A stretch of DNA of 64,000 nucleotides from Sandaracinus sp. Its GTDB lineage: Bacteria > Myxococcota_A > Polyangia > Polyangiales > Houyiibacteriaceae. The stretch is taken from assembly GCA_020633125.1 (NCBI GenBank), contig JACKEH010000006.1, forward strand, positions 1 through 64,000, written 5' to 3'. Position 1 is the first letter of the stretch, and each line of letters opens with the position of its first letter. The translations under genes and the position numbers were made by a program. The notes under the pieces were generated by a model. It ran no database searches, was not told where the DNA came from, and saw nothing but the letters and a program-made list of their open reading frames with translations. Of this stretch, positions 17,212-24,905 are shown one piece after another.

Positions 17212-18252
17212 GTGGAGTCGCTCCTCGTCCCGGGTCGCACCATCTACCGGTGGGACCTCGACAAGACCTACCTCCGCACGGAGTTCGACACCGTGCGGGA
17301 CCTGCTTCGCACCGCGTTCGAGCGACCGGCGGAGAAGCGGACGGTCCCGGGCGCGAGCACGTTGCTACGGGAGCTCCGGGCGACGGGGCCGGCGGGCATC
17401 GCCATCCTGAGCGGCAGCCCCGAACAGATGCGGCGGGTGCTCGAAGCCAAGCTTCGTCTCGACGGCATTCGTTGGGACTCGTTCGTGCTCAAGCCGAGCG
17501 TGGCGAAGCTGCTGCGCGGCAAGGTCCGTTTCCTCAAAGACCAGGTCTCGTACAAGCTGGCAGCGCTGCTCGACTCTCGCATTCACGCGCCGCCCGACAC
17601 CCACGAGGTGCTCTTCGGCGACGACGCCGAAGCCGACGCGTTCATCTACTCGCTCTACGCCGACCTCGGCGCCGGGCGCGTGGGCACCGAGACCTTGATG
17701 AAGGTGCTCGAGCGCGCGCAGGTCTACCGCGACGAGGTGCCGAACATCGTGCGGCTGGCGGCGCGAATCCCACGTCGCGATCACGTGCGCCGAATCTTCA
17801 TTCACCTCGAGCGCATGTCGGCCCCGGAGGTGTTCGCGGAGTTCGGGCTCCGGGTCTGCCCCTTCTTCAACTACTTCCAGCCGGCGGTCGTGCTCCTTCA
17901 GGACGGAGGCATCGACGTGAACGCCGTGCTGCGGGTCGCGGCCGACCTCGTGTTGGGGCACGGCTTCGGCGGCGAGGCCTTGGCCGCGAGCGTGCTCGAC
18001 CTCGCGCGCCGTCGCTACGTCGGTCGCGACGTGGCGAACCGCATCGCGCGTGCGGCGATCGACGTGGACGGTCCGACCTACGCGGGGGCCGCGCCGGCGC
18101 TTCGTCAGCTCACGGAGCGTCTTCAGAGGCGCCTCCCGGAGCTCGGCGAGGCGGGCGAGATCGAGACACTCGCCATCGACTACGTCGACTTGTTCAGCCG
18201 CGACAAGGCCCGTGCACGCGCCGCCCGAGCGCGCGCGACCTCTCGGCGCTGA
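17212..18252 (+). CDS. Phosphatase-domain protein (HAD/App1-like)
   Basis: 346 residues. WDLDKTYL near the N-terminus resembles the DxDxT nucleophile motif of HAD-like phosphatases; ILSGSPEQ and FGDDAEADAF resemble later phosphatase motifs of the App1/DUF2183 type. The C-terminal 170 residues are helical without a recognised domain and end in a basic tail. It probably hydrolyses a phosphomonoester, perhaps on a lipid, but this is inference. The GTG start at 17212 follows TAAGCT (17200-17205) by six bases, indicating a leaderless message; there is no Shine-Dalgarno sequence. Confidence 0.75.
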   Translation: MESLLVPGRTIYRWDLDKTYLRTEFDTVRDLLRTAFERPAEKRTVPGASTLLRELRATGPAGIAILSGSPEQMRRVLEAKLRLDGIRWDSFVLKPSVAKLLRGKVRFLKDQVSYKLAALLDSRIHAPPDTHEVLFGDDAEADAFIYSLYADLGAGRVGTETLMKVLERAQVYRDEVPNIVRLAARIPRRDHVRRIFIHLERMSAPEVFAEFGLRVCPFFNYFQPAVVLLQDGGIDVNAVLRVAADLVLGHGFGGEALAASVLDLARRRYVGRDVANRIARAAIDVDGPTYAGAAPALRQLTERLQRRLPELGEAGEIETLAIDYVDLFSRDKARARAARARATSRR

Positions 18253-18378
18253 GAGAACCCGTGACGTCGAGCAAGCCCGAAACGACGACGTCGTGAGCTG
18301 AAACGCAGGCGAGGCGACAGCGTGTGCGGGGCGCGGGCTCCGCTCCGTCCGGTCGCTCGAACGCGCTCGCGCAGACGC

Positions 18379-18864
18379 TCAGCGAATGCGGCGGTGGCCG
18401 TGCACGCCGTGCAGACGCGTGGTGTCGACGCGAAGCGCGAAGAGCAACGAGAAGAGCCGGCGCGCGGTCGGGTGGTCGATCTCGAGATCGACGCATCGGC
18501 GCTGCAGGAGCCGGCCCGCTTTGTCGTGGGTGACCTTCTTGGCCATGTCGAGCGCCTCGAGCCGCGCGAGGCCGCCTTGCACGTCCGCGCGCGCGAGCTC
18601 GCGCACCACGTCGACGTACTCGTGCACGAGCTCGGCGAGCGCGTCGTGGGGGATCTCGATCGTCGCCAGCTTCGCCCCCGCCTCGTCGAGACCGTCGAGC
18701 GTGAAGCCTTGTTGGGTGACCAAGACGTGCAGCGCGTGAAGGTCCGCGCGCGTCGAGGCTTCCCCCGGCACGAGCATCTCGCGAATCACCGCGTCCCACT
18801 CCATGCGTCGCGCGTCGGAGCCTTCGCTCCACGTGCGTTCGTCGATTCGGACCTGCTCCAGCAC
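18379..18864 (-). CDS. UPF0262 family protein
   Basis: 161 residues, matching the usual 155-165 of UPF0262. The conserved C-terminal half is clear: a helix ending RLEALDMAKKVTHDKAG, LLQRRCVDLEIDHPTARRLFSLLFAL and a histidine-rich end. The family is known mainly from alphaproteobacteria and myxobacteria and has no assigned role. The start is GTG at 18864, six bases after TAGGAT (18871-18876), another leaderless pattern. It diverges from the phosphorylase-like gene; the hexamers of the two starts are in the same 94-base gap. Confidence 0.85.
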   Translation of the reverse strand: MLEQVRIDERTWSEGSDARRMEWDAVIREMLVPGEASTRADLHALHVLVTQQGFTLDGLDEAGAKLATIEIPHDALAELVHEYVDVVRELARADVQGGLARLEALDMAKKVTHDKAGRLLQRRCVDLEIDHPTARRLFSLLFALRVDTTRLHGVHGHRRIR

Positions 18865-18958
18865 GGCCGAATCCTACAACGCGATCCATGTCCGAAGAGA
18901 GTTGCGAAGCGCGAATCGCTCGCCGAATCGAGCGGCGCTCGCGTTATGCTCGGGTCTC

Positions 18959-19630
18959 ATGGCGGAGCTGCTCGTCCTCGCCCCGACCGCGCCGGATCTG
19001 CGGGGTCTGCGCGATCTCCTCGGCGACCGACTCGAAGGCCGCGTTCGTGGCGTCGACGTGGTCGGAAAGGCGGTCGGCGTGGGCCTTCCCGCCGCCGGTG
19101 TCGGTGCCGCGAAGCGCATCTTCACGCGAAGCCCGGCCGCGGTGGTGCTCGTCGGAACCTGCGGCGTCTACCCGACGCCGGGTGGCGCACCGGCGTGGCA
19201 ACCCCACGACGTCTTGGTCGCGAGCCGCATCGATTTGTTGGCGCTCGAGGTCGACACGCGGCGCGCGGCGTTTCCCGAACCGATGGCGACCCGGGTCGAG
19301 CTTCATCGCGCGATGAGCGCGGGGCTCGCGAGCGTTCGTGGGCGCACCGGCACCGTCGCGTCGCCCTTGGCCGCGACCGTCGACGATCCGACCGCGGCGG
19401 CGGTACGCACTCATCACGGTTGTGAGGCCGAGCAGCTCGAAGCCTTCGCCGTCGCCCACGCCGCCCACCTCGGCGAGGTGCCGTGCGCCGCGGTCTTCGG
19501 CGTGACGCACGTGGTGGGCTCGGTCGGTGCGGAAGACTTTCGTCGCTTCCATCGGGGCGCGTCGTTGGCCGCGGCCGAGGTGCTCGTCGCCTGGCTGCAA
19601 TCGGGCGCGCCGGGCCTGCCTCACGCGTGA
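18959..19630 (+). CDS. Nucleoside phosphorylase superfamily protein (futalosine-hydrolase-like)
   Basis: 223 residues. The VGKAVGVGLPAAGVGAAKR segment, VVLVGTCGVYP strand and the late EAEQLEAFAVAHAA and VFGVTHVVGS motifs follow the layout of the PNP/UDP-phosphorylase and MqnB families, in which an EMES-like stretch contacts the ribose; here it is EAEQLEA. It could cleave a purine nucleoside or futalosine. No other menaquinone gene is adjacent, so MqnB identity is not secured. ATG at 18959 is eight bases after TATGCT (18945-18950). It converges with the PocR regulator, whose stop is four bases away. Confidence 0.7.
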   Translation: MAELLVLAPTAPDLRGLRDLLGDRLEGRVRGVDVVGKAVGVGLPAAGVGAAKRIFTRSPAAVVLVGTCGVYPTPGGAPAWQPHDVLVASRIDLLALEVDTRRAAFPEPMATRVELHRAMSAGLASVRGRTGTVASPLAATVDDPTAAAVRTHHGCEAEQLEAFAVAHAAHLGEVPCAAVFGVTHVVGSVGAEDFRRFHRGASLAAAEVLVAWLQSGAPGLPHA

Positions 19631-19634
19631 ACGT

Positions 19635-21140
19635 CTACTCGAAGCCGTAGCGTTTGAGCCGCTCGCCCAACGTGGTGCGGCTGATGCCGAGCTCCTTGGC
19701 GAGCCGCGTGCGGTTGCCGCCGGTGCGCGTCAGCCCTTCGGAGATGATCTCGCGCTCGAGCGACTCCACCGCCTCCGCGAGCGTCGCTTCGCCACGCACC
19801 GCGGCCCGCACGGTCGGGCTGCCCACCGGCGTGTAGCCCGCCGCGGCGCCGATCTCCGGCGAGAGATGCTCCGGACGCAGCTCCGTCATGTCGGCGGCCG
19901 TGATCTGCCACCGGAAGACCTCCGCGCGAAGCTCGCGCACGTTGCCCGGCCACCGGTAGTGCTCGAGGCATTCCCACGTCGACTCGGCCACACGTCGCGG
20001 CACCGTCGGAGGGAGGTCCGCGACGAAGGCGTCGACGAGCAAGCGCAGATCACCGAGCCGTTCGCGCAGCGGTGGCAGTCGAATCGGCAGCACGTGAAGT
20101 CGGTAGAAGAGGTCTTGTCGAAACGTGCCTTCTTCGACCCCACGCGCGAGGTCGCGATGGGTCGCCGCGACGATGCGCACGTTGGCCTTTCGAGGCGCGG
20201 TGGCGCCGACGGGAAGGTACGACCCGTCTTGCAACACACGCAGCAGCTTCACCTGCAGGGCCGCCGACATCTCGCCCACCTCGTCGAGGAAGAGCGTGCC
20301 TCCGTCCGCTGCCCCGAAGAGGCCCTCTTGGCTTCGCGACGCGCCGCTGAACGCACCGCGCACGTGCCCGAAGAGCGCGCTCTCGAGCAAATCGTCGGGC
20401 ATCGCGGCGCAGTTCTGCGCGACGAAGGGCCGGCTCTTTCGGTGGCCGTGATCGTGAAGCGCGCGCGCCACGAGCTCTTTGCCGGTGCCACTCTCGCCGA
20501 GCACCAAGACCGTCGCATCGCTCGCGGCGAGCCTCGGCAAGAGCTCGAAGACGGCCTCCATCTGCGGCGAACCACCGACCAGACCCCACAGACCCACCGG
20601 TCGCGCGCGGCGCTCGTCGTCGCGTCCGCGCTCGTGTTGGCGAAGCTCCTCCGCCAACACACGCAGCACCGCGCGGACCGGTCGACGCGACGCGGGATCG
20701 ACCACCGGGAGCTTTCGCGCGGCGTCTGCGGTGGTCGCATCGTCGACGCCCAGCGCGCTCAACGCATGCGCGACCCGAGTGCGATCGACCTCTTCGGCCG
20801 GGCTCGAGAACCCCGAGACGACCAGGTGTGCGACGGGTGGGTCGCCTTCGCGGATCACCACGGGCTCGGTCCAGACCTGAAGGCCGAGGTGACAGCGAGA
20901 CTCGCCTTCGCGCACGCCACGGTAGAAGGCATCGCAGCGCGTGAAGCCTTCGCGGGAGAAGAGCGCGGCACGGCAGCTCGGGCCGCTCGAACGCACCACG
21001 CCACCCCGTCGGTGCGCGAGCGGCCCCTCGTCGGTCGTGAGGATCAGGCTGAGCCCCCACGCCTCTTCGAGGACGGTGCGCGCGAGCCGAACGCTCCGCA
21101 GACCTTCCCACCGCTCGAGGGTCGCCGCGTCGACGGACAT
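19635..21140 (-). CDS. PocR-domain sigma-54-dependent transcriptional activator
   Basis: 501 residues. The N-terminal 130 residues carry a PocR-type sensory domain with cysteines at 56, 69 and 83 in the C-x12-C-x13-C spacing of that family, followed by an AAA+ sigma-54 activation domain: Walker A GESGTGKE (215-222), GAFSGA (262-267), GGTLFLDEVGE Walker B, and FYRLHVLPIRLPPLRER. A Fis-type helix-turn-helix closes the protein (NRTRLAKELGISRTTLGERL). The sigma-54 contact loop has serine for the usual threonine. It likely senses a small ligand directly rather than by phosphorylation. TACCCT is nine bases before the ATG. Regulon unknown; no -24/-12 promoter was recognised nearby. Confidence 0.9.
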   Translation of the reverse strand: MSVDAATLERWEGLRSVRLARTVLEEAWGLSLILTTDEGPLAHRRGGVVRSSGPSCRAALFSREGFTRCDAFYRGVREGESRCHLGLQVWTEPVVIREGDPPVAHLVVSGFSSPAEEVDRTRVAHALSALGVDDATTADAARKLPVVDPASRRPVRAVLRVLAEELRQHERGRDDERRARPVGLWGLVGGSPQMEAVFELLPRLAASDATVLVLGESGTGKELVARALHDHGHRKSRPFVAQNCAAMPDDLLESALFGHVRGAFSGASRSQEGLFGAADGGTLFLDEVGEMSAALQVKLLRVLQDGSYLPVGATAPRKANVRIVAATHRDLARGVEEGTFRQDLFYRLHVLPIRLPPLRERLGDLRLLVDAFVADLPPTVPRRVAESTWECLEHYRWPGNVRELRAEVFRWQITAADMTELRPEHLSPEIGAAAGYTPVGSPTVRAAVRGEATLAEAVESLEREIISEGLTRTGGNRTRLAKELGISRTTLGERLKRYGFE

Positions 21141-21213
21141 GAGCCCCGGAGGGTACCAAGAACGTCGGCCCCGTGGCGGGGTTTGCCCCTGCGTTCGTCG
21201 CGTAGAGGGGAGC

Positions 21214-21969
21214 TCAATACCCGCCGACGATCGGACCCCACGGCGGCTCGGGCGGCACGTCGGCCGGCTCGCCTTCGACCTCGATCTCGTCTTCCGGCAT
21301 GAAGCGCGGGAGGTCGACGCAGAGGATCGATTGCCAGCGATCGGTGGGGTTGTCGTAGCGATGCGCGGCGCCGCGGGGCCAGCGGTGTACGGTCCCCGGA
21401 GGCACGGGCTCGTTCTGGCAGAGCAGGCCCTTGCTCAGCACCATCTCGCTCTCGCGCATCACACGGTGCACGTGCAGCGGGATGCCTTTGCCGGGCGCGA
21501 CGTTGAGCCGGTAGATGCCGGCGTCACGGGTCTCGTGCACGACGTCGACCGTGCCCCAGGCCTTCTCTTCGAGGCCGAGCTCGCACCACGACGCGGGTCG
21601 TCGCATCTCGAGGGACGGAGTCGCGAAACCCTTGAGCGCGCCGGGTTTGGTCAGGCGCACCATCACCTCGGCGATTGGTGCGCGCGTTTCGCCGGGCGGA
21701 GGCGGAGCGAGCAAGAGCTTCGCGATCGCGTGTGCGGCAGTCTCGAGAAGGCGGAAGCGTCCGCTGCGAAGGAGAAAGACCACCTGCGACGCGGTGGCCG
21801 CGTAGTCGGCGGTGTCGTGCACGGATTCGCGACGCGCGGCTTCCTCCGTGTCGAGCACCAGCTCGAGGTCGACCCGAAGCGGTTGTGACGCGTGGCGTTC
21901 GTGTGGGTAGAGCCCGACGACGCAATCGACCGCCAGCTTCTCGATGCGCACCACGTCCCGAAACGCCAT
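21214..21969 (-). CDS. Dihydroneopterin aldolase (FolB) fused to a cupin domain
   Basis: 251 residues from the chosen ATG. Residues 5-121 are FolB: VRIEKLAVDCVVGLYPHER with the pocket glutamate (E24), DYAATASQVV around the conserved tyrosine, LLETAAHAIAKLLL, and VRLTKPGAL holding the catalytic lysine (K108). This enzyme converts dihydroneopterin to 6-hydroxymethyldihydropterin in folate synthesis. Residues 140-225 form a cupin: HVHRVMRESE (H166, H168, E173/E175) and HRY near 203. FolB alone is about 120 residues, so the second half is extra. Alternative starts lie at 21981 and 22047. Folate-pathway neighbours are absent; the cupin may bind a metal or regulate. Confidence 0.8.
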   Translation of the reverse strand: MAFRDVVRIEKLAVDCVVGLYPHERHASQPLRVDLELVLDTEEAARRESVHDTADYAATASQVVFLLRSGRFRLLETAAHAIAKLLLAPPPPGETRAPIAEVMVRLTKPGALKGFATPSLEMRRPASWCELGLEEKAWGTVDVVHETRDAGIYRLNVAPGKGIPLHVHRVMRESEMVLSKGLLCQNEPVPPGTVHRWPRGAAHRYDNPTDRWQSILCVDLPRFMPEDEIEVEGEPADVPPEPPWGPIVGGY

Positions 21970-22067
21970 GCGCCCGAGCATGGGGGCTCGGGCGCATCGT
22001 CTCAAGGTGCCGACGGGTCGAGGCGTCTGGCGCCTTTGTCGCGGCATGGCGGCGTGTCATCGCTCGG

Positions 22068-22131
22068 CGCCCTCGCGACGAGGCGGATGGATCACTCGTC
22101 GCCCTCGCGACGAGGCGGCGTGATCACTCGT
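22068..22131. repeat. Two tandem 32-bp repeats overlapping the bacterioferritin stop
   Basis: Copies at 22068-22099 and 22100-22131 share CGCCCTCGCGACGAGGCGG followed, after a three-base variable core (ATG versus CGT), by GATCACTCGT. The bfr stop codon (22124-22126) lies in the second copy. The rest of the 154-base gap holds nothing recognisable. Confidence 0.95.
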
Positions 22132-22597
22132 CGCCGAGCTGCTGGGCGAGGTAGTTCTCCTTGCCGAGCGTCTTGACCAGCGCGAGCTGCGTCTCGAGCC
22201 AGTCGACGGCGCCTTCTTCGTCCGAGAGGATCTTCTCGAGCAGCTCGCGCGTGCCGTGATCCTGTTTCTTCCAGCAGAGGTCGATGCCGCGCTTGAGGCG
22301 CTCGAGCGCTTCGAGCTCGAGCTGCAGGTCGAGCTCGTGTTGCTCGATCGCGTCCTCGCCGACCTTCACCGGGAAGAGGCGCTGCATGTTCGGCGTGCCG
22401 TCGAGGAAGAGGATGCGCTCGATGACCTCGTCGGCGTGCTCCATCTCCTCGATGGACTCGGCGCGCTTCTTCTTCGAGAGCTTCTCGAAGCCCCAGTTCT
22501 TCAGCATCTTGTGATGGATGAAGTACTGATTGATGGCCGTGAGCTCGTGGGTGAGGAGCTCGTTGAGTAGCTCGAGGATGTCGGCGTCGCCCTTCAT
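22124..22597 (-). CDS. bfr: Bacterioferritin with a substituted ferroxidase histidine
   Basis: 157 residues, the family length, collinear with E. coli Bfr without gaps. Iron storage shell protein: HELTAINQYF supplies E18, EEMEHAD supplies E51, haem-ligand M52 and H54, E94 and E127 are present, but position 130 is alanine (DEEGAVDWLE) where histidine normally completes the di-iron site. Haem binding should be intact while the ferroxidase centre lacks one ligand. The ATG at 22597 starts the canonical MKGD; TAGGGT lies seven bases upstream, so the transcript is probably leaderless. The stop lies in a tandem repeat. Intergenic DNA toward 22700 holds no other gene. Confidence 0.95.
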   Translation of the reverse strand: MKGDADILELLNELLTHELTAINQYFIHHKMLKNWGFEKLSKKKRAESIEEMEHADEVIERILFLDGTPNMQRLFPVKVGEDAIEQHELDLQLELEALERLKRGIDLCWKKQDHGTRELLEKILSDEEGAVDWLETQLALVKTLGKENYLAQQLGDE

Positions 22598-22696
22598 GCG
22601 GCCGACCCTAGCGCCTCGGCCTTCGCGCGAGAAGGCGGAAAAACCGCGAAGTTCGAAAGCGGTTTTCAGTATCGCGGCCGCCACGCCGACACGACG

Positions 22697-22726
22697 GAAA
22701 CGAAAACGGCGACCCGAAGGTCGCCG
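22697..22726 (-). terminator. Intrinsic terminator downstream of the 580-residue VWA lipoprotein gene
   Basis: On the minus strand, stem CGGCGACC (22719-22726) and GGTCGCCG (22707-22714) with a TTCG tetraloop is followed by TTTTCGTTT. Perfect eight-pair stem and U-tract. Confidence 0.88.
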
Positions 22727-22763
22727 CTCTCGTCACGTCGCCTGCGTTCCAGGCGGCGGGATG

Positions 22764-24506
22764 TCAGGAGTCGCAGGTCGGGTTCACACAGAACGGGGTC
22801 GTCGCCCCCTCGGGTGCGTAGCAGACGAAGCCGCCCGCGCAGTCGGCGTTGGTCTCGCAGGTGGGCTGGCAGGTGTTGGTGCCCGGATCACAACCCAACG
22901 CACGTCCAGTGACCGGCTCGACGAAGCGGGCGCAGCCGTCGGCCGGACACTCGGCCCCGACGCCTTCGGTGGTGTTGCCGACCGTCTGCAGACACTCGAG
23001 ACGAACGGTCGTACCCGTCGCCGGCGGCTGCGTGAAGGTGATGCGCTGCGGGCGCTCCGCCGGGCAGCGCGCGTCGGCGCCGACCACGTCGTTGCTGAAG
23101 TCGTCGTAGTACCAGCCGTCGCCGCCGGGAACGACGTCGCCCGAGACCGCGAGCTGCTCGACCTCGCACACCTCGACGGCCATGCCGGTCACGGTGTCCG
23201 TGATGGTCTCGCGAAGGGTGCGGCCGGGGAACTCCGCGCAGGAGCGACCGGGCGCGAGCTGCTCGACGACGTCGCAGTTCACGATGCCGGCCGAGCCGCG
23301 AACGAGCGCGCGCGGAAGGCAGGTGCCACCGAGAACGTCGGCGATCTTGCGAACGACGGCCTCGAGAGCGCCCGTGAAGCTGTCCTGACAGATCGTCTGG
23401 AGAATGGCGTTGGCGCCACCCGCCTCGAGACCCTGGAGCATGCTGACGATGCGGCGCGGGGGGAACGCGATGGAGCGCTCGCCGGCCTCGTCGGTGCGGT
23501 CACACGAGGGACGAAGGCGCGAGGGCATGGTCGGGTCGACCATCTCCACCATGTCCGGGTGCGCGAGGATCGCGGCGTAGTCGATGGGCGCGCCGGGCGT
23601 CGGGTTCACGGCCTCGGGAACACCCGTGATGGCCGCGACGACGAGGAGGTCGGGGTCCGCACGCGTCGCGAGCAGGCCGTCCACGAAGCGCTGGACCGGG
23701 TGGATGATGCCCATCGCCGGATCGCCGTAGGTCCAGCAGCGAAGGTTGAGGTCGCCACCGAAGGTCGTGCTGGCCGGGTCGAAGACCTCGGGCTGGACCG
23801 CGGAGCAGTCTTCCTCGTCGGTCACGACGATGACCGTGAGCAGCGAGTTCGGGCGGATGAAGCCCGCGTTCTGACCGTCGGCGTGACCGACACTGCCCTC
23901 GACGAAGCGAATGCCCGAGGTGCTGGGCGTGACGGCCTTGAGGACCGCCTCGAGCTGCTGCTCGAAACCGCAGCCGTTCGTGCCCATCGCGGCGACGCAG
24001 GTCACCTCGTTGGCGAACGCCGTCGGGTCACCGCCGCCGGCGGGCTCGAAGCTGAAGAAGCGCGGGCTGTACATCGCCATGCAGCCGGGACGGGCGGTGT
24101 TGCCGCGATCGCGAAGCACGCCGTCGTCGCCGAAGCGCGAGTTGGAGCAGGTGGGAACGATGAAGCCGCCGGTGCCCATGTCGGACGTGACGACGCCGAC
24201 CTGCAGGCTACGGACGGGCGGGAACTCCTGCGTTCCGTCGCCCTCGATGTCGCCCGACGCAAGAACGCGGACGAGGTTCGGAAGCTCACGCGAGAGCGCG
24301 TTCTGCTCCTGCGCCATCGAGTTCGAGTTGTCGATCATGAAGAGGAGGTCGACCTCTTCGATGTTGTCGACCTTCACGGACTCGGCGACACCCTGCACGG
24401 TGCAGGGGTTGAGCGGCCGGAGCTCGCGATCCGAACAGCCGACGAGCGCGGCCAGGCCGGCGATCGCGGCGACCGAAGCAAGAAGGTGGCGCTGCTTCCT
24501 TCGCAT
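22764..24506 (-). CDS. VWA-type lipoprotein, second family, cysteine-rich C-terminus
   Basis: 580 residues. Signal peptide with lipobox LVGC (Cys24), then a VWA-like domain with DNSNS (D59, S61, S63) in FMIDNSNSM, a later VVTDEEDCS, and many cysteine pairs. The last 80 residues are a small cysteine-rich module with CDPGTNTCQPTCETNADCAGGFVC, common in myxobacterial secreted proteins. Probably surface exposed and disulphide stabilised; role unknown. The ATG at 24506 is preceded by GAGGGA at good spacing, unlike the many leaderless genes here. A terminator follows. It is paralogous to the next gene upstream (24906-26321). Confidence 0.88.
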   Translation of the reverse strand: MRRKQRHLLASVAAIAGLAALVGCSDRELRPLNPCTVQGVAESVKVDNIEEVDLLFMIDNSNSMAQEQNALSRELPNLVRVLASGDIEGDGTQEFPPVRSLQVGVVTSDMGTGGFIVPTCSNSRFGDDGVLRDRGNTARPGCMAMYSPRFFSFEPAGGGDPTAFANEVTCVAAMGTNGCGFEQQLEAVLKAVTPSTSGIRFVEGSVGHADGQNAGFIRPNSLLTVIVVTDEEDCSAVQPEVFDPASTTFGGDLNLRCWTYGDPAMGIIHPVQRFVDGLLATRADPDLLVVAAITGVPEAVNPTPGAPIDYAAILAHPDMVEMVDPTMPSRLRPSCDRTDEAGERSIAFPPRRIVSMLQGLEAGGANAILQTICQDSFTGALEAVVRKIADVLGGTCLPRALVRGSAGIVNCDVVEQLAPGRSCAEFPGRTLRETITDTVTGMAVEVCEVEQLAVSGDVVPGGDGWYYDDFSNDVVGADARCPAERPQRITFTQPPATGTTVRLECLQTVGNTTEGVGAECPADGCARFVEPVTGRALGCDPGTNTCQPTCETNADCAGGFVCYAPEGATTPFCVNPTCDS

Positions 24507-24518
24507 CTTCTTTCCCTC

Positions 24519-24576
24519 TTCATCCGGCGGGCTCGTCGTCCCACCCAGTTCATCCGGTGGACTCGTCGTCCCACCC
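24519..24576. repeat. 28-bp direct repeat upstream of the VWA lipoprotein gene
   Basis: Copies at 24519-24546 and 24549-24576 (TTCATCCGGYGGRCTCGTCG then TCCCACCC) differ at two positions and are separated by AG. They lie 13-70 bases upstream of the ATG on the minus strand, in the likely leader or promoter. The 399-base gap 24507-24905 otherwise contains only a terminator and no gene. Confidence 0.95.
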
Positions 24577-24814
24577 CGTGATCTTCCACCCGGCTCCTGC
24601 ACTCGGTTCGGCTGCGCCGTGTCCTCGCGAAGGAGCCCACCTCGTCCCCGCTCTCGGTCTTTCGTGCGAACGCAACGAAGCCTCGAACGTCGGTTTCTCG
24701 GGACGAGCCGCCGAACCCTAGCCCAGAGCCCGTCCCCGAATCAACGGCCGACCTTCGTCGACCGGGGTTGGTCTAGCGATGGACGTGCCACGACCGAACT
24801 GGGGGAGGGCGACG

Positions 24815-24850
24815 AAAAACCCCGCCGAACCGTGGGGTTGGCGGGGTCTT
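24815..24850 (-). terminator. Intrinsic terminator downstream of the 471-residue VWA lipoprotein gene
   Basis: Minus-strand stem ACCCCGCC (24840-24847) with GGCGGGGT (24819-24826), extended internally by AACC/GGTT, followed by a TTTTT run (24815-24819). It lies about 55 bases after the stop of the 24906-26321 gene. Confidence 0.92.
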
Positions 24851-24905
24851 TGGAGTGCGACGTCTTGGCTCGGTGGTTACTTGGTTTTCGGCCGGGCCAT
24901 CGACC

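Noticed and set aside
14481..17243. A single 920-codon protein
   Set aside because: The N-terminal half is out-of-frame arginine-rich sequence over VWA copy 3; the real gene begins with a lipoprotein signal at 15743 and overlaps the upstream stop.
18959..19630. Firm assignment as MqnB (futalosine hydrolase)
   Set aside because: No other menaquinone genes are adjacent and the EMES-like motif is altered; left as a superfamily call.
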